Positions 1 through 6,012 of a stretch of 7,891 bases of DNA are shown here, one piece after another. How positions within the stretch are numbered: position 1 is the stretch's first letter; each line of letters starts with the position of its first letter. The DNA is taken from contig DGFE01000215.1 of assembly GCA_002391525.1 (NCBI GenBank), positions 1-7,891 on the forward strand, in the 5' to 3' direction. The notes beneath the pieces are model-generated. The model was not told the origin of the DNA. It did not search any database and saw nothing but the letters and a program-made list of their open reading frames with translations. The stretch comes from Competibacteraceae bacterium UBA3908. GTDB taxonomy: Bacteria > Pseudomonadota > Gammaproteobacteria > Competibacterales > Competibacteraceae. A program made the translations under genes and the position numbers.

Positions 1-116
1 CCGATAGACAGCAACAAGCCGCAGGAAAACACCAGCGAGCGGAGCAGCAGCGTCAAGGCGGAAGCAGACCGCTTGACGGTGGTGGCTTGGGCGGACATGG
101 CGGTGGGTTCGGGCAT
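1..116 (-). CDS. Probable 1-acyl-sn-glycerol-3-phosphate acyltransferase, N-terminal fragment
   Basis: A minus-strand reading frame opens with ATG at 116-114 and stays open to the window edge, giving 38 codons. The peptide starts MPEPTAMSAQ, continues with a short basic stretch, and then has a hydrophobic segment from about residue 20 (LTLLLRSLVF and onward) that looks like an N-terminal membrane anchor. Its start codon shares one base with the gmhB stop (TGATG), so the two genes are almost certainly cotranscribed and translationally coupled. A second ATG at codon 7 is an alternative start. The catalytic HX4D motif of acyltransferases lies outside the window. The PlsC call therefore rests on the hydrophobic N-terminus plus known gene order: in Pseudomonas, a lysophosphatidate acyltransferase gene directly follows gmhB. 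If correct, it would convert lysophosphatidic acid to phosphatidic acid at the inner membrane. Another small membrane protein is possible. Confidence 0.5.
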   Translation of the reverse strand, partial: MPEPTAMSAQATTVKRSASALTLLLRSLVFSCGLLLSI

Positions 117-658
117 CATTCGTTACGGGCGGTCAGATAGTCGGCCACGGCGGCCAAGTCCTTGAACGCCTGAACGTTGGCGCAGCTTTCAGCCTCCCGT
201 TCCAGAGTCTGGGCGCCTTTGCCGGTCAGCACCAGCAACGGCCTGGCGTTGGCCGCCCGGGCCGCCCGGATATCCCGCACGCTGTCGCCCACCACCGGCA
301 CGCCTTGCAGGCCGCATTTCAACCGCCGGCCGATTTCCAGCAACATGCCGGGGTTGGGTTTGCGATAGGGATTGGCTTCGTCCACGTCCGGACAGAAAAA
401 CACCGCTTCGATCAGGCCGCCGGCTTCCTGCACCATTCGATGCATTTTTCGATGGATCAAGTTCAGGGTTTCCAAATCGAACAATCCCCGGCCAATGCCG
501 GACTGATTGGTGGCGACCACGACCCGATAGCCGGCATGATTGAGCCGGGCGACCGCTTCCAGGCTGCCGGGTATCGGCAGCCATTCGTCAGGGGATTTAA
601 CGAAGGCGTCGGAATCCACGTTGAGTACGCCGTCACGGTCCAGAATGATCAATTTCAT
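116..658 (-). CDS. gmhB: D-glycero-beta-D-manno-heptose-1,7-bisphosphate 7-phosphatase (HAD family)
   Basis: This 180-residue protein is a HAD-superfamily phosphatase. GmhB removes the 7-phosphate from heptose 1,7-bisphosphate in the cytoplasm on the path to ADP-heptose for the lipopolysaccharide inner core. HAD motif I is DRDGVLN (D7 nucleophile, D9 acid/base), motif II is the Thr in VVVATNQSG (T50), the motif III lysine is K100 in RKPNPGM, and motif IV is VGDSVRDI (D125, D129). The length matches the family. The ATG at 658 was chosen because MKLIILDRDG is the usual N-terminus and because the frame further upstream runs through parS sites. The ribosome binding site is weak. Odd point: GmhB normally has a Cys/His zinc loop before RKP (CPH...CxC). 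Here the stretch is CPDVDEANPYRKP, so only one Cys (C89) of the four ligands remains. A related HAD sugar phosphatase or histidinol-phosphatase-like role is less likely given the gene context. Confidence 0.88.
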   Translation of the reverse strand: MKLIILDRDGVLNVDSDAFVKSPDEWLPIPGSLEAVARLNHAGYRVVVATNQSGIGRGLFDLETLNLIHRKMHRMVQEAGGLIEAVFFCPDVDEANPYRKPNPGMLLEIGRRLKCGLQGVPVVGDSVRDIRAARAANARPLLVLTGKGAQTLEREAESCANVQAFKDLAAVADYLTARNE

Positions 659-700
659 TGAGTTGTCGCGCCCCGCCGCACGGTCGTCGCCCGGCCCGGC

Positions 701-716
701 TGTTCCACGTGAAACC
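701..716. other. parS: parS centromere site 1 (ParB binding)
   Basis: The sequence TGTTCCACGTGAAACC matches the widely conserved bacterial chromosomal parS consensus TGTTNCACGTGAAACA at every defined position except the last base. It lies in the glyS-gmhB spacer, 42 bp upstream of the gmhB start. It is expected to be a loading site for the ParB CTPase clamp. No parA or parB gene is in the window, so function is inferred from the match and from four sister sites nearby. Confidence 0.9.
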
Positions 717-756
717 ATCGGGGCTGGATCAATACCGCTCGCGATCACCGAAGCGA

Positions 757-772
757 TGTTCCACGTGAAACC
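757..772. other. parS: parS centromere site 2 (ParB binding)
   Basis: This is TGTTCCACGTGAAACC, identical to site 1 and in the same orientation, with its centre 56 bp away. It differs from the parS consensus only in the last base. It lies in non-coding DNA between glyS and gmhB. The flanking CGA before TGTT is also seen at site 3 (CCGATGTTTC), which may point to local duplication. Confidence 0.9.
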
Positions 773-809
773 GGCAACCGCTTCGGATCCGGAGATGCGG
801 CGGCGCCGA

Positions 810-825
810 TGTTTCACGTGGAACG
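810..825. other. parS: parS centromere site 3 (ParB binding)
   Basis: This is TGTTTCACGTGGAACG. Read on the minus strand it is CGTTCCACGTGAAACA, a one-mismatch parS in inverted orientation relative to sites 1 and 2. Its centre is 53 bp from site 2, and it lies 16 bp past the glyS stop. Its half-sites mix the TTTCAC and GTGGAA forms, both of which occur in natural parS sites. Confidence 0.87.
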
Positions 826-841
826 CGATCCCCGGTCACGT

Positions 842-2917
842 TCAGTCTTGCAAGCGGGAAAAATCCGCCACCCGCAGGAACAGGCTGCTGAGTTCGTTCA
901 GCAGGGCCAGGCGATTGTTGCGCAACGCCGGGTCCTCGGCCATGACCAGCACTCGATCAAAGAAAACGTCCACCGGTTCGCGCAGACTGGCCAGCCGATT
1001 CAGGGCCTCGCCATACAGTCCGCTTTCCATCAGGGGAACGACCTCGGAGGACAATTCCACCAGCCGGCCGGCCAACGCCTGTTCCGCGTCCTCGATCAGC
1101 AGATCGGGCCGAACCTGGAACGGCAGAACGGTTTCCACTTTCTTGAGGATATTGCGGATACGCTTGTTGGCGGCGGCGAGACTGGCCGCTTCCGGTCGCT
1201 CCCGAAAGGCGTCGACAGCGCGCACCCGGCGGTCGAAATCCAGCGGCCGGGCCGGTCTGCATTCCAGCACCGCATCGAAGGTGTCCGCCCGCATCTCCTG
1301 ATCCAGATAATAACCACGCAACCGGTCCAGCATGAACTCAAACACGGTCTCGACCACCTGCTCGGCGCGGACGGCCGGCTCGAAACCGGCAGCGGCACGC
1401 TCCAGCGCGACCGGCAGGTCCAGATCCCGTTCGCCTTCGATCAGAAGCCGCAGCACGCCCAGCGCGGCGCGGCGCAACGCGAACGGATCCTTGGCCCCGG
1501 ACGGCGCCTGGCCGATGGCGAAGATACCGACCAGCGTATCCAGCCGGTCGGCCAACGCCAGAACGCGGCCAGTGGCGGTCGCCGGCAGCCGGTCGCCGGC
1601 GAAACGCGGTAGATACTGCTCCTCCAAGGCCCGGGCGACTTCGTCGGCTTCCCGATCATGCAGGGCGTAGTAGCGCCCCATGACGCCTTGCAGTTCCGGG
1701 AATTCCTGCACCATCTGGGTCAGCAGATCGCATTTGGCCAGGCGCGCCGCCCGGTCGGCCCAATCCGGGTTGCCGTGGCCCAGCCCGGCGACGAACCGGG
1801 CCAGCGCCGCCACCCGTTCGCTCTTGTCGGCCAGGGTGCCCAACCGTTGCTGGAATACCACGTGCTTCAGCTGTTCCTGACGCGCCGCCAGCGGCTGCTT
1901 GCGGTCCTGATTCCAGAAGAATTCGGCGTCGCTGAAGCGGGGTCGGATCACCCGTTCGTTGCCGGCCCGCACCTGAGTGGGATCGCGACTTTCCAGGTTG
2001 GCGATAGTGATGAAATGCGGCAGCAGCCGGCCATGGGTGTCCACCACCGGGAAATAGCGCTGATTGTCCTGCATGGTGCTGATCAGCGCTTCGGCCGGCA
2101 CGGCGAGGAACCGCCGCTCGAAATTGCCGGCCAGCGCCACCGGCCATTCCACCAGGGCGGTCACCTCGTCGAGCAGTTCCGGCTTGATGACCGCCACGCC
2201 ATTCAAGCCGGTGGCCACGGCCTCGGCCTGGGCGCGGACCGTATCGCGCCGTTCGCCGAAGTCGGCGATGACCCTGCCTTCGCTGGCGAGTTGCCGGGCA
2301 TAATCGGTGGGGGAAGTCAGCCGGATGGGGGCTGGATGGTGGAAGCGATGGCCGCGCGTCTCCCGTCCGGCTTGAACCCCCATGATGGTGGCAGGAATCA
2401 CGTCGTCGCCAAACAGCAGCACCACCCAATGCACCGGCCGCACGAATTCATCGGCGCGGTCGCCCCAGCGCATCCGCTTGGGGATCGGCAACCCGGCGAG
2501 AGCGGCTTCGACGATACCGGGAATCAGCTCGGCGGTGGCGGCGCCCGGCTCGACGCTGACGTGCACCAGCCAGGCGCCCTTGTCGGTTTCCTGTCGTTGC
2601 AGTTCGGCGACGGCGACGCCGCAGGAACGGGCGAAGCCTTCGGCGGCCTTACTCGGCTGGCCGTCGGGACCGAAGGCGGCGCTCAAGGCCGGACCGCGCC
2701 GTTCGATCCGGCGGTCGGGTTGCCGCGCGGGCAGATGGTCGATCAGTACCGCCAGCCGGCGCGGGGTTGCGAAACGGCGGATGTCGCTGCTCGGCAGGCC
2801 GGCTTTTTCCAGACCGTCGCAGATGCCCTGCTCGAAGGCCAGCGCCAGATCGAACAGGGCCTTGGGCGGCAATTCCTCGGTGCCGATCTCGATCAGCAGA
2901 TCGCGGGGTTCAGCCAT
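842..2917 (-). CDS. glyS: Glycyl-tRNA synthetase beta subunit
   Basis: This 691-residue protein is the beta subunit of the heterotetrameric (alpha2beta2) glycyl-tRNA synthetase, which charges tRNA-Gly in the cytoplasm. The beta subunit supplies most tRNA recognition. The N-terminus DLLIEIGTEELPPKAL (residues 6-21) is a family hallmark. Also visible are STMQDNQRYFP (280-290), an HD-domain-like central part (about 385-440), KDPFALRRAALGVLRLL (476-492), and a helical C-terminal anticodon-binding region ending in RNNRLALLNELSSLFLRVADFSRLQ. The length is close to the E. coli protein (about 689). I chose the ATG at 2917 rather than the longer frame from 2989 because of the conserved N-terminus and a strong GGAGGT five bases upstream (2923-2928). 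That signal and the start lie inside the 3' end of glyQ, an 8-bp overlap that implies translational coupling and balanced subunit levels. No intrinsic terminator is evident after the stop. Confidence 0.98.
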   Translation of the reverse strand: MAEPRDLLIEIGTEELPPKALFDLALAFEQGICDGLEKAGLPSSDIRRFATPRRLAVLIDHLPARQPDRRIERRGPALSAAFGPDGQPSKAAEGFARSCGVAVAELQRQETDKGAWLVHVSVEPGAATAELIPGIVEAALAGLPIPKRMRWGDRADEFVRPVHWVVLLFGDDVIPATIMGVQAGRETRGHRFHHPAPIRLTSPTDYARQLASEGRVIADFGERRDTVRAQAEAVATGLNGVAVIKPELLDEVTALVEWPVALAGNFERRFLAVPAEALISTMQDNQRYFPVVDTHGRLLPHFITIANLESRDPTQVRAGNERVIRPRFSDAEFFWNQDRKQPLAARQEQLKHVVFQQRLGTLADKSERVAALARFVAGLGHGNPDWADRAARLAKCDLLTQMVQEFPELQGVMGRYYALHDREADEVARALEEQYLPRFAGDRLPATATGRVLALADRLDTLVGIFAIGQAPSGAKDPFALRRAALGVLRLLIEGERDLDLPVALERAAAGFEPAVRAEQVVETVFEFMLDRLRGYYLDQEMRADTFDAVLECRPARPLDFDRRVRAVDAFRERPEAASLAAANKRIRNILKKVETVLPFQVRPDLLIEDAEQALAGRLVELSSEVVPLMESGLYGEALNRLASLREPVDVFFDRVLVMAEDPALRNNRLALLNELSSLFLRVADFSRLQD

Positions 2918-3842
2918 GAGCCACCTCCAGGTTGCGGGTCGCGGCTTGCCCCCGCGCGCACATCGGAAAACCGAGGACGGCGCGGGCATCGTAATACGCC
3001 TGAGCCACCGCCCGGGCCAGGGTGCGAACCCGCAGGATGTAACGCTGGCGCTCGGTGACGGAGATCGCCTTGCGGGCGTCCAGCAGATTGAAGGTGTGGG
3101 AGGCTTTCAAGGTCATTTCGTAGGCGGGCAGGGGCAGGCCGAGTTCGATCAGCCGCTTGCTCTCGGATTCGCAGGTATCGAACCAGACGAACAGCGCGGT
3201 GGTGTCGGCGTGCTCGAAGTTGTAGGTGGACATTTCCACTTCGTTCTGGTGAAACACGTCGCCGTAGGTCACGCGGCCCAGCGGCCCGTCGGTCCAGAGC
3301 AGATCGAACACGCTTTCCACGCCCTGCAGATACATGGCGATCCGCTCCAGGCCATAGGTGATTTCGCCGGTAACCGGCTTGCAGTCCAGCCCGCCGACCT
3401 GTTGGAAATAGGTGAACTGGGTGATTTCCATGCCGTTCAGCCACACCTCCCAGCCCAGCCCCCAGGCGCCCAAGGTGGGAGACTCCCAGTTGTCCTCGAC
3501 GAAGCGGACGTCGTGGATCAGGGGATCGAGACCGAGTTCCTTCAAGGAACCCAGATACAAATCCTGCAACTCCAGCGGCGAGGGTTTGATAACCACCTGA
3601 TACTGGTAGTAATGCTGGAGGCGGTTGGGGTTCTCGCCATAGCGGCCGTCGGTAGGGCGGCGGGACGGTTGCACGTAGGCGGCGCTCCAGGGTTCGGGGC
3701 CGATGGCGCGCAGGAAAGTGGCGGGGTGGAAGGTTCCCGCACCCACTTCCATGTCGTAGGGTTGCAGCAACACGCAGCCCTGGCGGGCCCAGTATTCTTG
3801 CAGGGCCAGGATCAGCCCTTGAAAGCTCGAGACATCGCGCAC
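2910..3842 (-). CDS. glyQ: Glycyl-tRNA synthetase alpha subunit
   Basis: This 310-residue protein is the catalytic alpha subunit of glycyl-tRNA synthetase, a class II enzyme that activates glycine with ATP and transfers it to tRNA-Gly together with GlyS. The N-terminal part matches the family closely (FQGLILALQEYWARQGC, residues 7-23; DMEVGAGTFHP, 30-40). Class II motif 2 lies within YVQPSRRPTDGRYGENPNRL (56-75), and the motif 3 region is GEITYGLERIAMY (159-171). NLLDARKAISVTERQRYILR (252-271) is another conserved block. The start is GTG at 3842, preceded by GGAGG at 3848-3852 with five-base spacing. A nearby ATG at 3835 is out of frame. The protein carries about 12 extra residues after the usual GFPMC end, and these codons overlap the glyS start. 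A hairpin and two parS sites lie directly upstream. Confidence 0.98.
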   Translation of the reverse strand: MRDVSSFQGLILALQEYWARQGCVLLQPYDMEVGAGTFHPATFLRAIGPEPWSAAYVQPSRRPTDGRYGENPNRLQHYYQYQVVIKPSPLELQDLYLGSLKELGLDPLIHDVRFVEDNWESPTLGAWGLGWEVWLNGMEITQFTYFQQVGGLDCKPVTGEITYGLERIAMYLQGVESVFDLLWTDGPLGRVTYGDVFHQNEVEMSTYNFEHADTTALFVWFDTCESESKRLIELGLPLPAYEMTLKASHTFNLLDARKAISVTERQRYILRVRTLARAVAQAYYDARAVLGFPMCARGQAATRNLEVAHG

Positions 3843-3855
3843 GGGCGCCTCCGAA

Positions 3856-3887
3856 ATCCGAAGGGGACGGTCTTGCCGTCCCCGGAT
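3856..3887 (-). promoter_or_regulatory. Hairpin in glyQ leader next to the Shine-Dalgarno
   Basis: GGGGACGG (3863-3870) and CCGTCCCC (3876-3883) form a perfect 8-bp, GC-rich stem with a 5-nt loop. It extends by an outer ATCC/GGAT pairing (3856-3859 with 3884-3887) across a 3-nt bulge. In the glyQ transcript the structure ends 3 bases before the GGAGG ribosome binding site. No U-run follows on either strand, so it does not look like a simple terminator. A role in mRNA stability or translation initiation is an inference. Confidence 0.5.
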
Positions 3888-3910
3888 GTGTTCTTGATTA
3901 AATGTTTTTA

Positions 3911-3916
3911 AGTATA
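3911..3916 (-). promoter_or_regulatory. Possible -10 element for glyQS
   Basis: On the minus strand TATACT matches five of six bases of the sigma-70 -10 consensus, in an AT-rich patch about 70 bp before the GTG of glyQ. No good -35 box lies 16-18 bp upstream. That space holds a 6-bp inverted repeat instead (GGGGTG 3928-3933 and CACCCC 3938-3943). The call is weak, and glyQS may also be read from a promoter further upstream. Confidence 0.3.
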
Positions 3917-4009
3917 GCCCGGTGATGGGGGTGGATTCACCCCGCCAAACGTCGTGGGATCAAATCGAATCGGCGCTGGAGCTTGGCTCCGACAGTGCCG
4001 GGAAGTGAC

Positions 4010-4025
4010 GGTTTCACGTGAAACA
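4010..4025. other. parS: parS centromere site 4 (ParB binding)
   Basis: This is GGTTTCACGTGAAACA, which differs from the parS consensus only at the first base. It lies between glyQ and the coiled-coil gene, and its centre is exactly 25 bp from that of site 5. The two therefore form a closely spaced tandem pair. Confidence 0.93.
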
Positions 4026-4034
4026 TTCGCTTCA

Positions 4035-4050
4035 TGTTTCACGTGAAACA
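4035..4050. other. parS: parS centromere site 5, perfect consensus
   Basis: This is TGTTTCACGTGAAACA, a perfect 16-bp palindrome identical to the canonical Bacillus-type parS, which is conserved across most bacterial phyla. A chance match is very unlikely. It is the strongest single site of the five and lies 64 bp downstream of the stop of the coiled-coil gene. Confidence 0.97.
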
Positions 4051-4113
4051 AGAACGAAAGACCCAGCGGCGACGCCTGAGGCCAGCGAACGACGGCGCGC
4101 CAAACAAATCGTT

Positions 4114-5142
4114 TTAGACCGTGGCGACCGGCAGCAACTCCTCGCGGGCGAATTTTACAAGCGATCCAATTCGTTGCTCCCCCAGCGAGGTTAATTCGCA
4201 CAGCGTGATGGTTGCGCCCGGTTCCGGCGAGTTCGCGCCAAGCTTGAGGCCAAGCCGGTTGAGCCGCATGGACAACGCCTGCATCCGCAGATACTCCTCG
4301 GACTGGCTCAGCACCCGCCGTACTTGCTCCAGATAATCGTCCAGTGTACCCAGTTGCTTGCGGGCATCGACCAAGTCCGTCTCGATCCGGATCAGCCGCT
4401 CATTCAGCATCGCCAACCGGCGCTCGTCGGCGTCGGCGTCCGACAGTAGCGGCCGCAAGCCCTGCGCGTGTCCCTGCAGCGCACGCAGTTGCGCCCGCAG
4501 TTGCCGCCGCTGTTCCTCCAGTTTCTCCCGCCGCTCCCGCAATTGATTGATGCGCTCCAGCGCCCGGGTCGCCAGGAACACCACCATCCGTTCCCGCAAT
4601 TCCCTGCGCAGATCGGTTTCGCTGGCGTTGGGGAAGAAAAGCCGATGATCCGAGAAGCTGACCCTGATCTGACGGGCTTCGCGCACCAGCAGATCACCTT
4701 CCAGCACCGAGCCAAAGGTTTCGGTTTCGCGCTTGACCATCAGCATCAGGGCGAAACACTCCTCCGGCTGGCCGGACTGCTGAAAGAAGTCCCGCACCGA
4801 CCGGGGCTGGCTCAGGGTAGCCCGCAGGTCGGCGGCCGTGGCGAAGAAGGCGTTAACTTGCGGGTCGCTGGCCCAAACGCGCGCGCTCAGGGTCAGCGCC
4901 GGCGGCAGTTGCCGAACCAGTTGGTGGCAATGGTTCAGTGCGGCGTTCACCGAGTCCAATAGCTTGCCGGCGTAATCGCCCACCAGCCGGATACGCGGCT
5001 CGCTGGCGTCCACCACCTGCTCGATGGCGCCCCGCAGCGCCGCCAGCCGTTCCTGATGGTGTCGACGCTCGGTCAGGTGCTGCTGGGCCAGGGCCGTGAT
5101 GCCGCCCAGCACGTTATGCAGAAAGCCTGAACCGTTCGTCAT
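4114..5142 (-). CDS. Coiled-coil protein of unknown function
   Basis: I do not recognise this 342-residue protein. It has no signal peptide or membrane segment, so it is probably cytoplasmic. Residues 1-80 are mostly helical with paired basic and acidic residues. Residues 90-190 look like a globular part, including CFALMLMVKRETETFGSVLE (129-148) and VSFSDHRLFFP (161-171). Residues about 192-225 are strongly coiled-coil (RERREKLEEQRRQLRAQL), followed by a second helical stretch at 240-288. The C-terminal 50 residues (LCELTSLGEQRIGSLVKFAREELLPV) look compact. Heptad-rich helices suggest oligomerisation. The gene follows the HNH gene by 36 bp on the same strand, so the two are likely cotranscribed. 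The start ATG at 5142 has only a weak ribosome binding site. Base composition and codon use look like the neighbours, with no sign of recent transfer. No enzymatic motif was found. Confidence 0.8.
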   Translation of the reverse strand: MTNGSGFLHNVLGGITALAQQHLTERRHHQERLAALRGAIEQVVDASEPRIRLVGDYAGKLLDSVNAALNHCHQLVRQLPPALTLSARVWASDPQVNAFFATAADLRATLSQPRSVRDFFQQSGQPEECFALMLMVKRETETFGSVLEGDLLVREARQIRVSFSDHRLFFPNASETDLRRELRERMVVFLATRALERINQLRERREKLEEQRRQLRAQLRALQGHAQGLRPLLSDADADERRLAMLNERLIRIETDLVDARKQLGTLDDYLEQVRRVLSQSEEYLRMQALSMRLNRLGLKLGANSPEPGATITLCELTSLGEQRIGSLVKFAREELLPVATV

Positions 5143-5178
5143 GTCTCAAGTTCTTCGTCGCCGCGCCGGCGTTCTCGT

Positions 5179-5778
5179 TCAGGACAGCCGCGTCAATCGC
5201 TGGCGCAGCGGACTCGACCGGGGAAAATGCGCGCGCAGGAAATCCATCTGATCGGCCAGCACGCGCTTGCCCTGCAAATACACATATTCCGCGTGATTGG
5301 GCGTAAAGGGAATCGCCAGCAATTGCATCCCGGCCTGCTCCGGCGTCTTGCCGCCCTTGGCGTGGTTGCAGGGCTTGCAGGCGGTGACCACGTTGTTCCA
5401 GTGGTCGATCCCCCCCTGGACAATGGGCCTGACGTGATCGCGGGAGAGTTCCCGCACTGGAAAGCTCTGGCCGCAATACAGACAGGTATTGCAATCGCGC
5501 CGGAACAGCGAGGCGTTCGACAGCGGCGGCACGTAGTCTTCACGAGCGCGCAGCCGGGCGTAAACGCCGCCTTGGGTGGCGATAATCGAATTCACCGCGA
5601 TGACGCTCCGCTGGCCGCTACGTGCGTTGACGCCTCCTCGAACCGAGTACAGTACGATGCCGCAGGTGTAAGCGACCTGTTCGGCATGATACAAACGCAC
5701 CGCCTGCTGATAGCCAATCCACTCCAGTGGCATTCCCGTCACATCCGTGTGCAAGATTTGCTGCTCCAATCCGTACAT
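5179..5778 (-). CDS. HNH endonuclease family protein
   Basis: This 199-residue protein ends in a clear HNH (beta-beta-alpha-metal) nuclease domain. The zinc knuckle is CLYC (C99, C102) paired with ACKPC (C134, C137). The core is SRDHVRPIVQGG (112-123, catalytic-type H115), then WNNVVTACKPCN (127-138) with N129 and N138/H139 as the remaining HNH residues. The N-terminal 80 residues (TDVTGMPLEWIGYQQAVRLY, 11-30; VRGGVNARSGQRSVIAVNSI, 46-65) belong to a conserved extension typical of COG1403-like proteobacterial HNH proteins. The tail LLAIPFTPNHAEYVYLQGKR (153-172) is also typical. ATG at 5778 is preceded by AGGTG at short spacing. The biological role of this family is not established: no methyltransferase, phage gene or recombinase lies beside it, so a restriction or homing function is unsupported. 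It probably shares a transcript with the coiled-coil gene downstream. Confidence 0.9.
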   Translation of the reverse strand: MYGLEQQILHTDVTGMPLEWIGYQQAVRLYHAEQVAYTCGIVLYSVRGGVNARSGQRSVIAVNSIIATQGGVYARLRAREDYVPPLSNASLFRRDCNTCLYCGQSFPVRELSRDHVRPIVQGGIDHWNNVVTACKPCNHAKGGKTPEQAGMQLLAIPFTPNHAEYVYLQGKRVLADQMDFLRAHFPRSSPLRQRLTRLS

Positions 5779-5823
5779 GCTTCACCTATGCCCGTTCCCC
5801 ATTTTGCGTTCCGCATTGTCGCC

Positions 5824-5852
5824 AGTAAACATGAACCCGCGTTGACAGCCAA
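5824..5852 (-). promoter_or_regulatory. Possible sigma-70 promoter for the HNH/coiled-coil pair
   Basis: Read on the minus strand, TTGGCT (5852-5847) and TTTACT (5829-5824) are separated by exactly 17 bp. Each matches four of six consensus bases. The start of transcription would fall about 40 bp before the HNH ATG. This is a pattern match only. Confidence 0.4.
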
Positions 5853-5863
5853 TAGACGCGAAA

Positions 5864-5891
5864 GCGGACGGCGGGTTGCGCGAGCGTCCGC
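5864..5891. repeat. GC-rich inverted repeat between the divergent promoters
   Basis: GCGGACG (5864-5870) and CGTCCGC (5885-5891) form a 7-bp stem with a 14-nt loop. A competing pairing exists between AACCCGC (5834-5840) and GCGGGTT (5871-5877), which uses part of that loop. The repeat lies upstream of both predicted promoters, so it could be an operator, but nothing identifies the protein. Confidence 0.35.
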
Positions 5892-5920
5892 AAGCGGCGA
5901 GCATATTTCACTTCTGTCTT

Positions 5921-5948
5921 TTGTGATGCTACAACTCTAGGCTACTAT
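5921..5948 (+). promoter_or_regulatory. Possible sigma-70 promoter for the pnt operon
   Basis: TTGTGA (5921-5926) and TACTAT (5943-5948) are spaced by 16 bp in the most AT-rich patch of the region. Each matches four of six consensus bases. Transcription would start near 5955, leaving a leader of about 140 nt before pntAA. This is a pattern match only. Confidence 0.4.
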
Positions 5949-5975
5949 TTTAACAGTATCGCGCGCTTCCCGCCG

Positions 5976-5987
5976 ATGGCGCGCCAT
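5976..5987. repeat. 12-bp perfect palindrome in the pntAA leader
   Basis: ATGGCGCGCCAT is a perfect palindrome about 30 bp downstream of the predicted pnt -10 box. It could be an operator overlapping the early transcribed region or a small hairpin, but it may be chance in GC-rich DNA. Its ATG is in frame with pntAA but has no ribosome binding site. Confidence 0.35.
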
Positions 5988-6012
5988 GCCCACTTCAATA
6001 CCCCAGCATGTC

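Noticed and set aside
659..817. Upstream extension of gmhB by 53 residues starting at 817
   Set aside because: The extension runs through parS sites 1 and 2 and part of site 3, lacks any family similarity, and the conserved N-terminus MKLIILDRDG begins at 658.
809..1612. Plus-strand frame antisense to the 3' end of glyS
   Set aside because: Its start lies in parS site 3 and the rest is a shadow of glyS.
1658..3058. Long plus-strand frame antisense to glyS (466 residues)
   Set aside because: It is a shadow of the high-GC glyS codons: low-complexity composition, no recognisable domain, and fully covered by a confident gene on the other strand.
2382..3911. Long plus-strand frame antisense to glyS and glyQ (509 residues)
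   Set aside because: It is an antisense shadow of two conserved genes and has no family features.
3843..3920. T-box or other amino-acid riboswitch upstream of glyQ
   Set aside because: The leader is too short and lacks T-box elements, which are mainly found in Firmicutes; only a simple hairpin is visible.
3908..4201. 97-residue minus-strand frame between glyQ and the coiled-coil gene
   Set aside because: It overlaps the 3' end of the coiled-coil gene and its central peptide is just the translation of the two parS palindromes.
5179..5778. HNH gene as part of an intron, intein or restriction system
   Set aside because: No intron RNA features, split host gene, methyltransferase or phage genes are adjacent, and the protein has the stand-alone family layout.
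5842..5847. Perfect TTGACA -35 box on the plus strand
   Set aside because: No acceptable -10 sequence lies 15-19 bp downstream.
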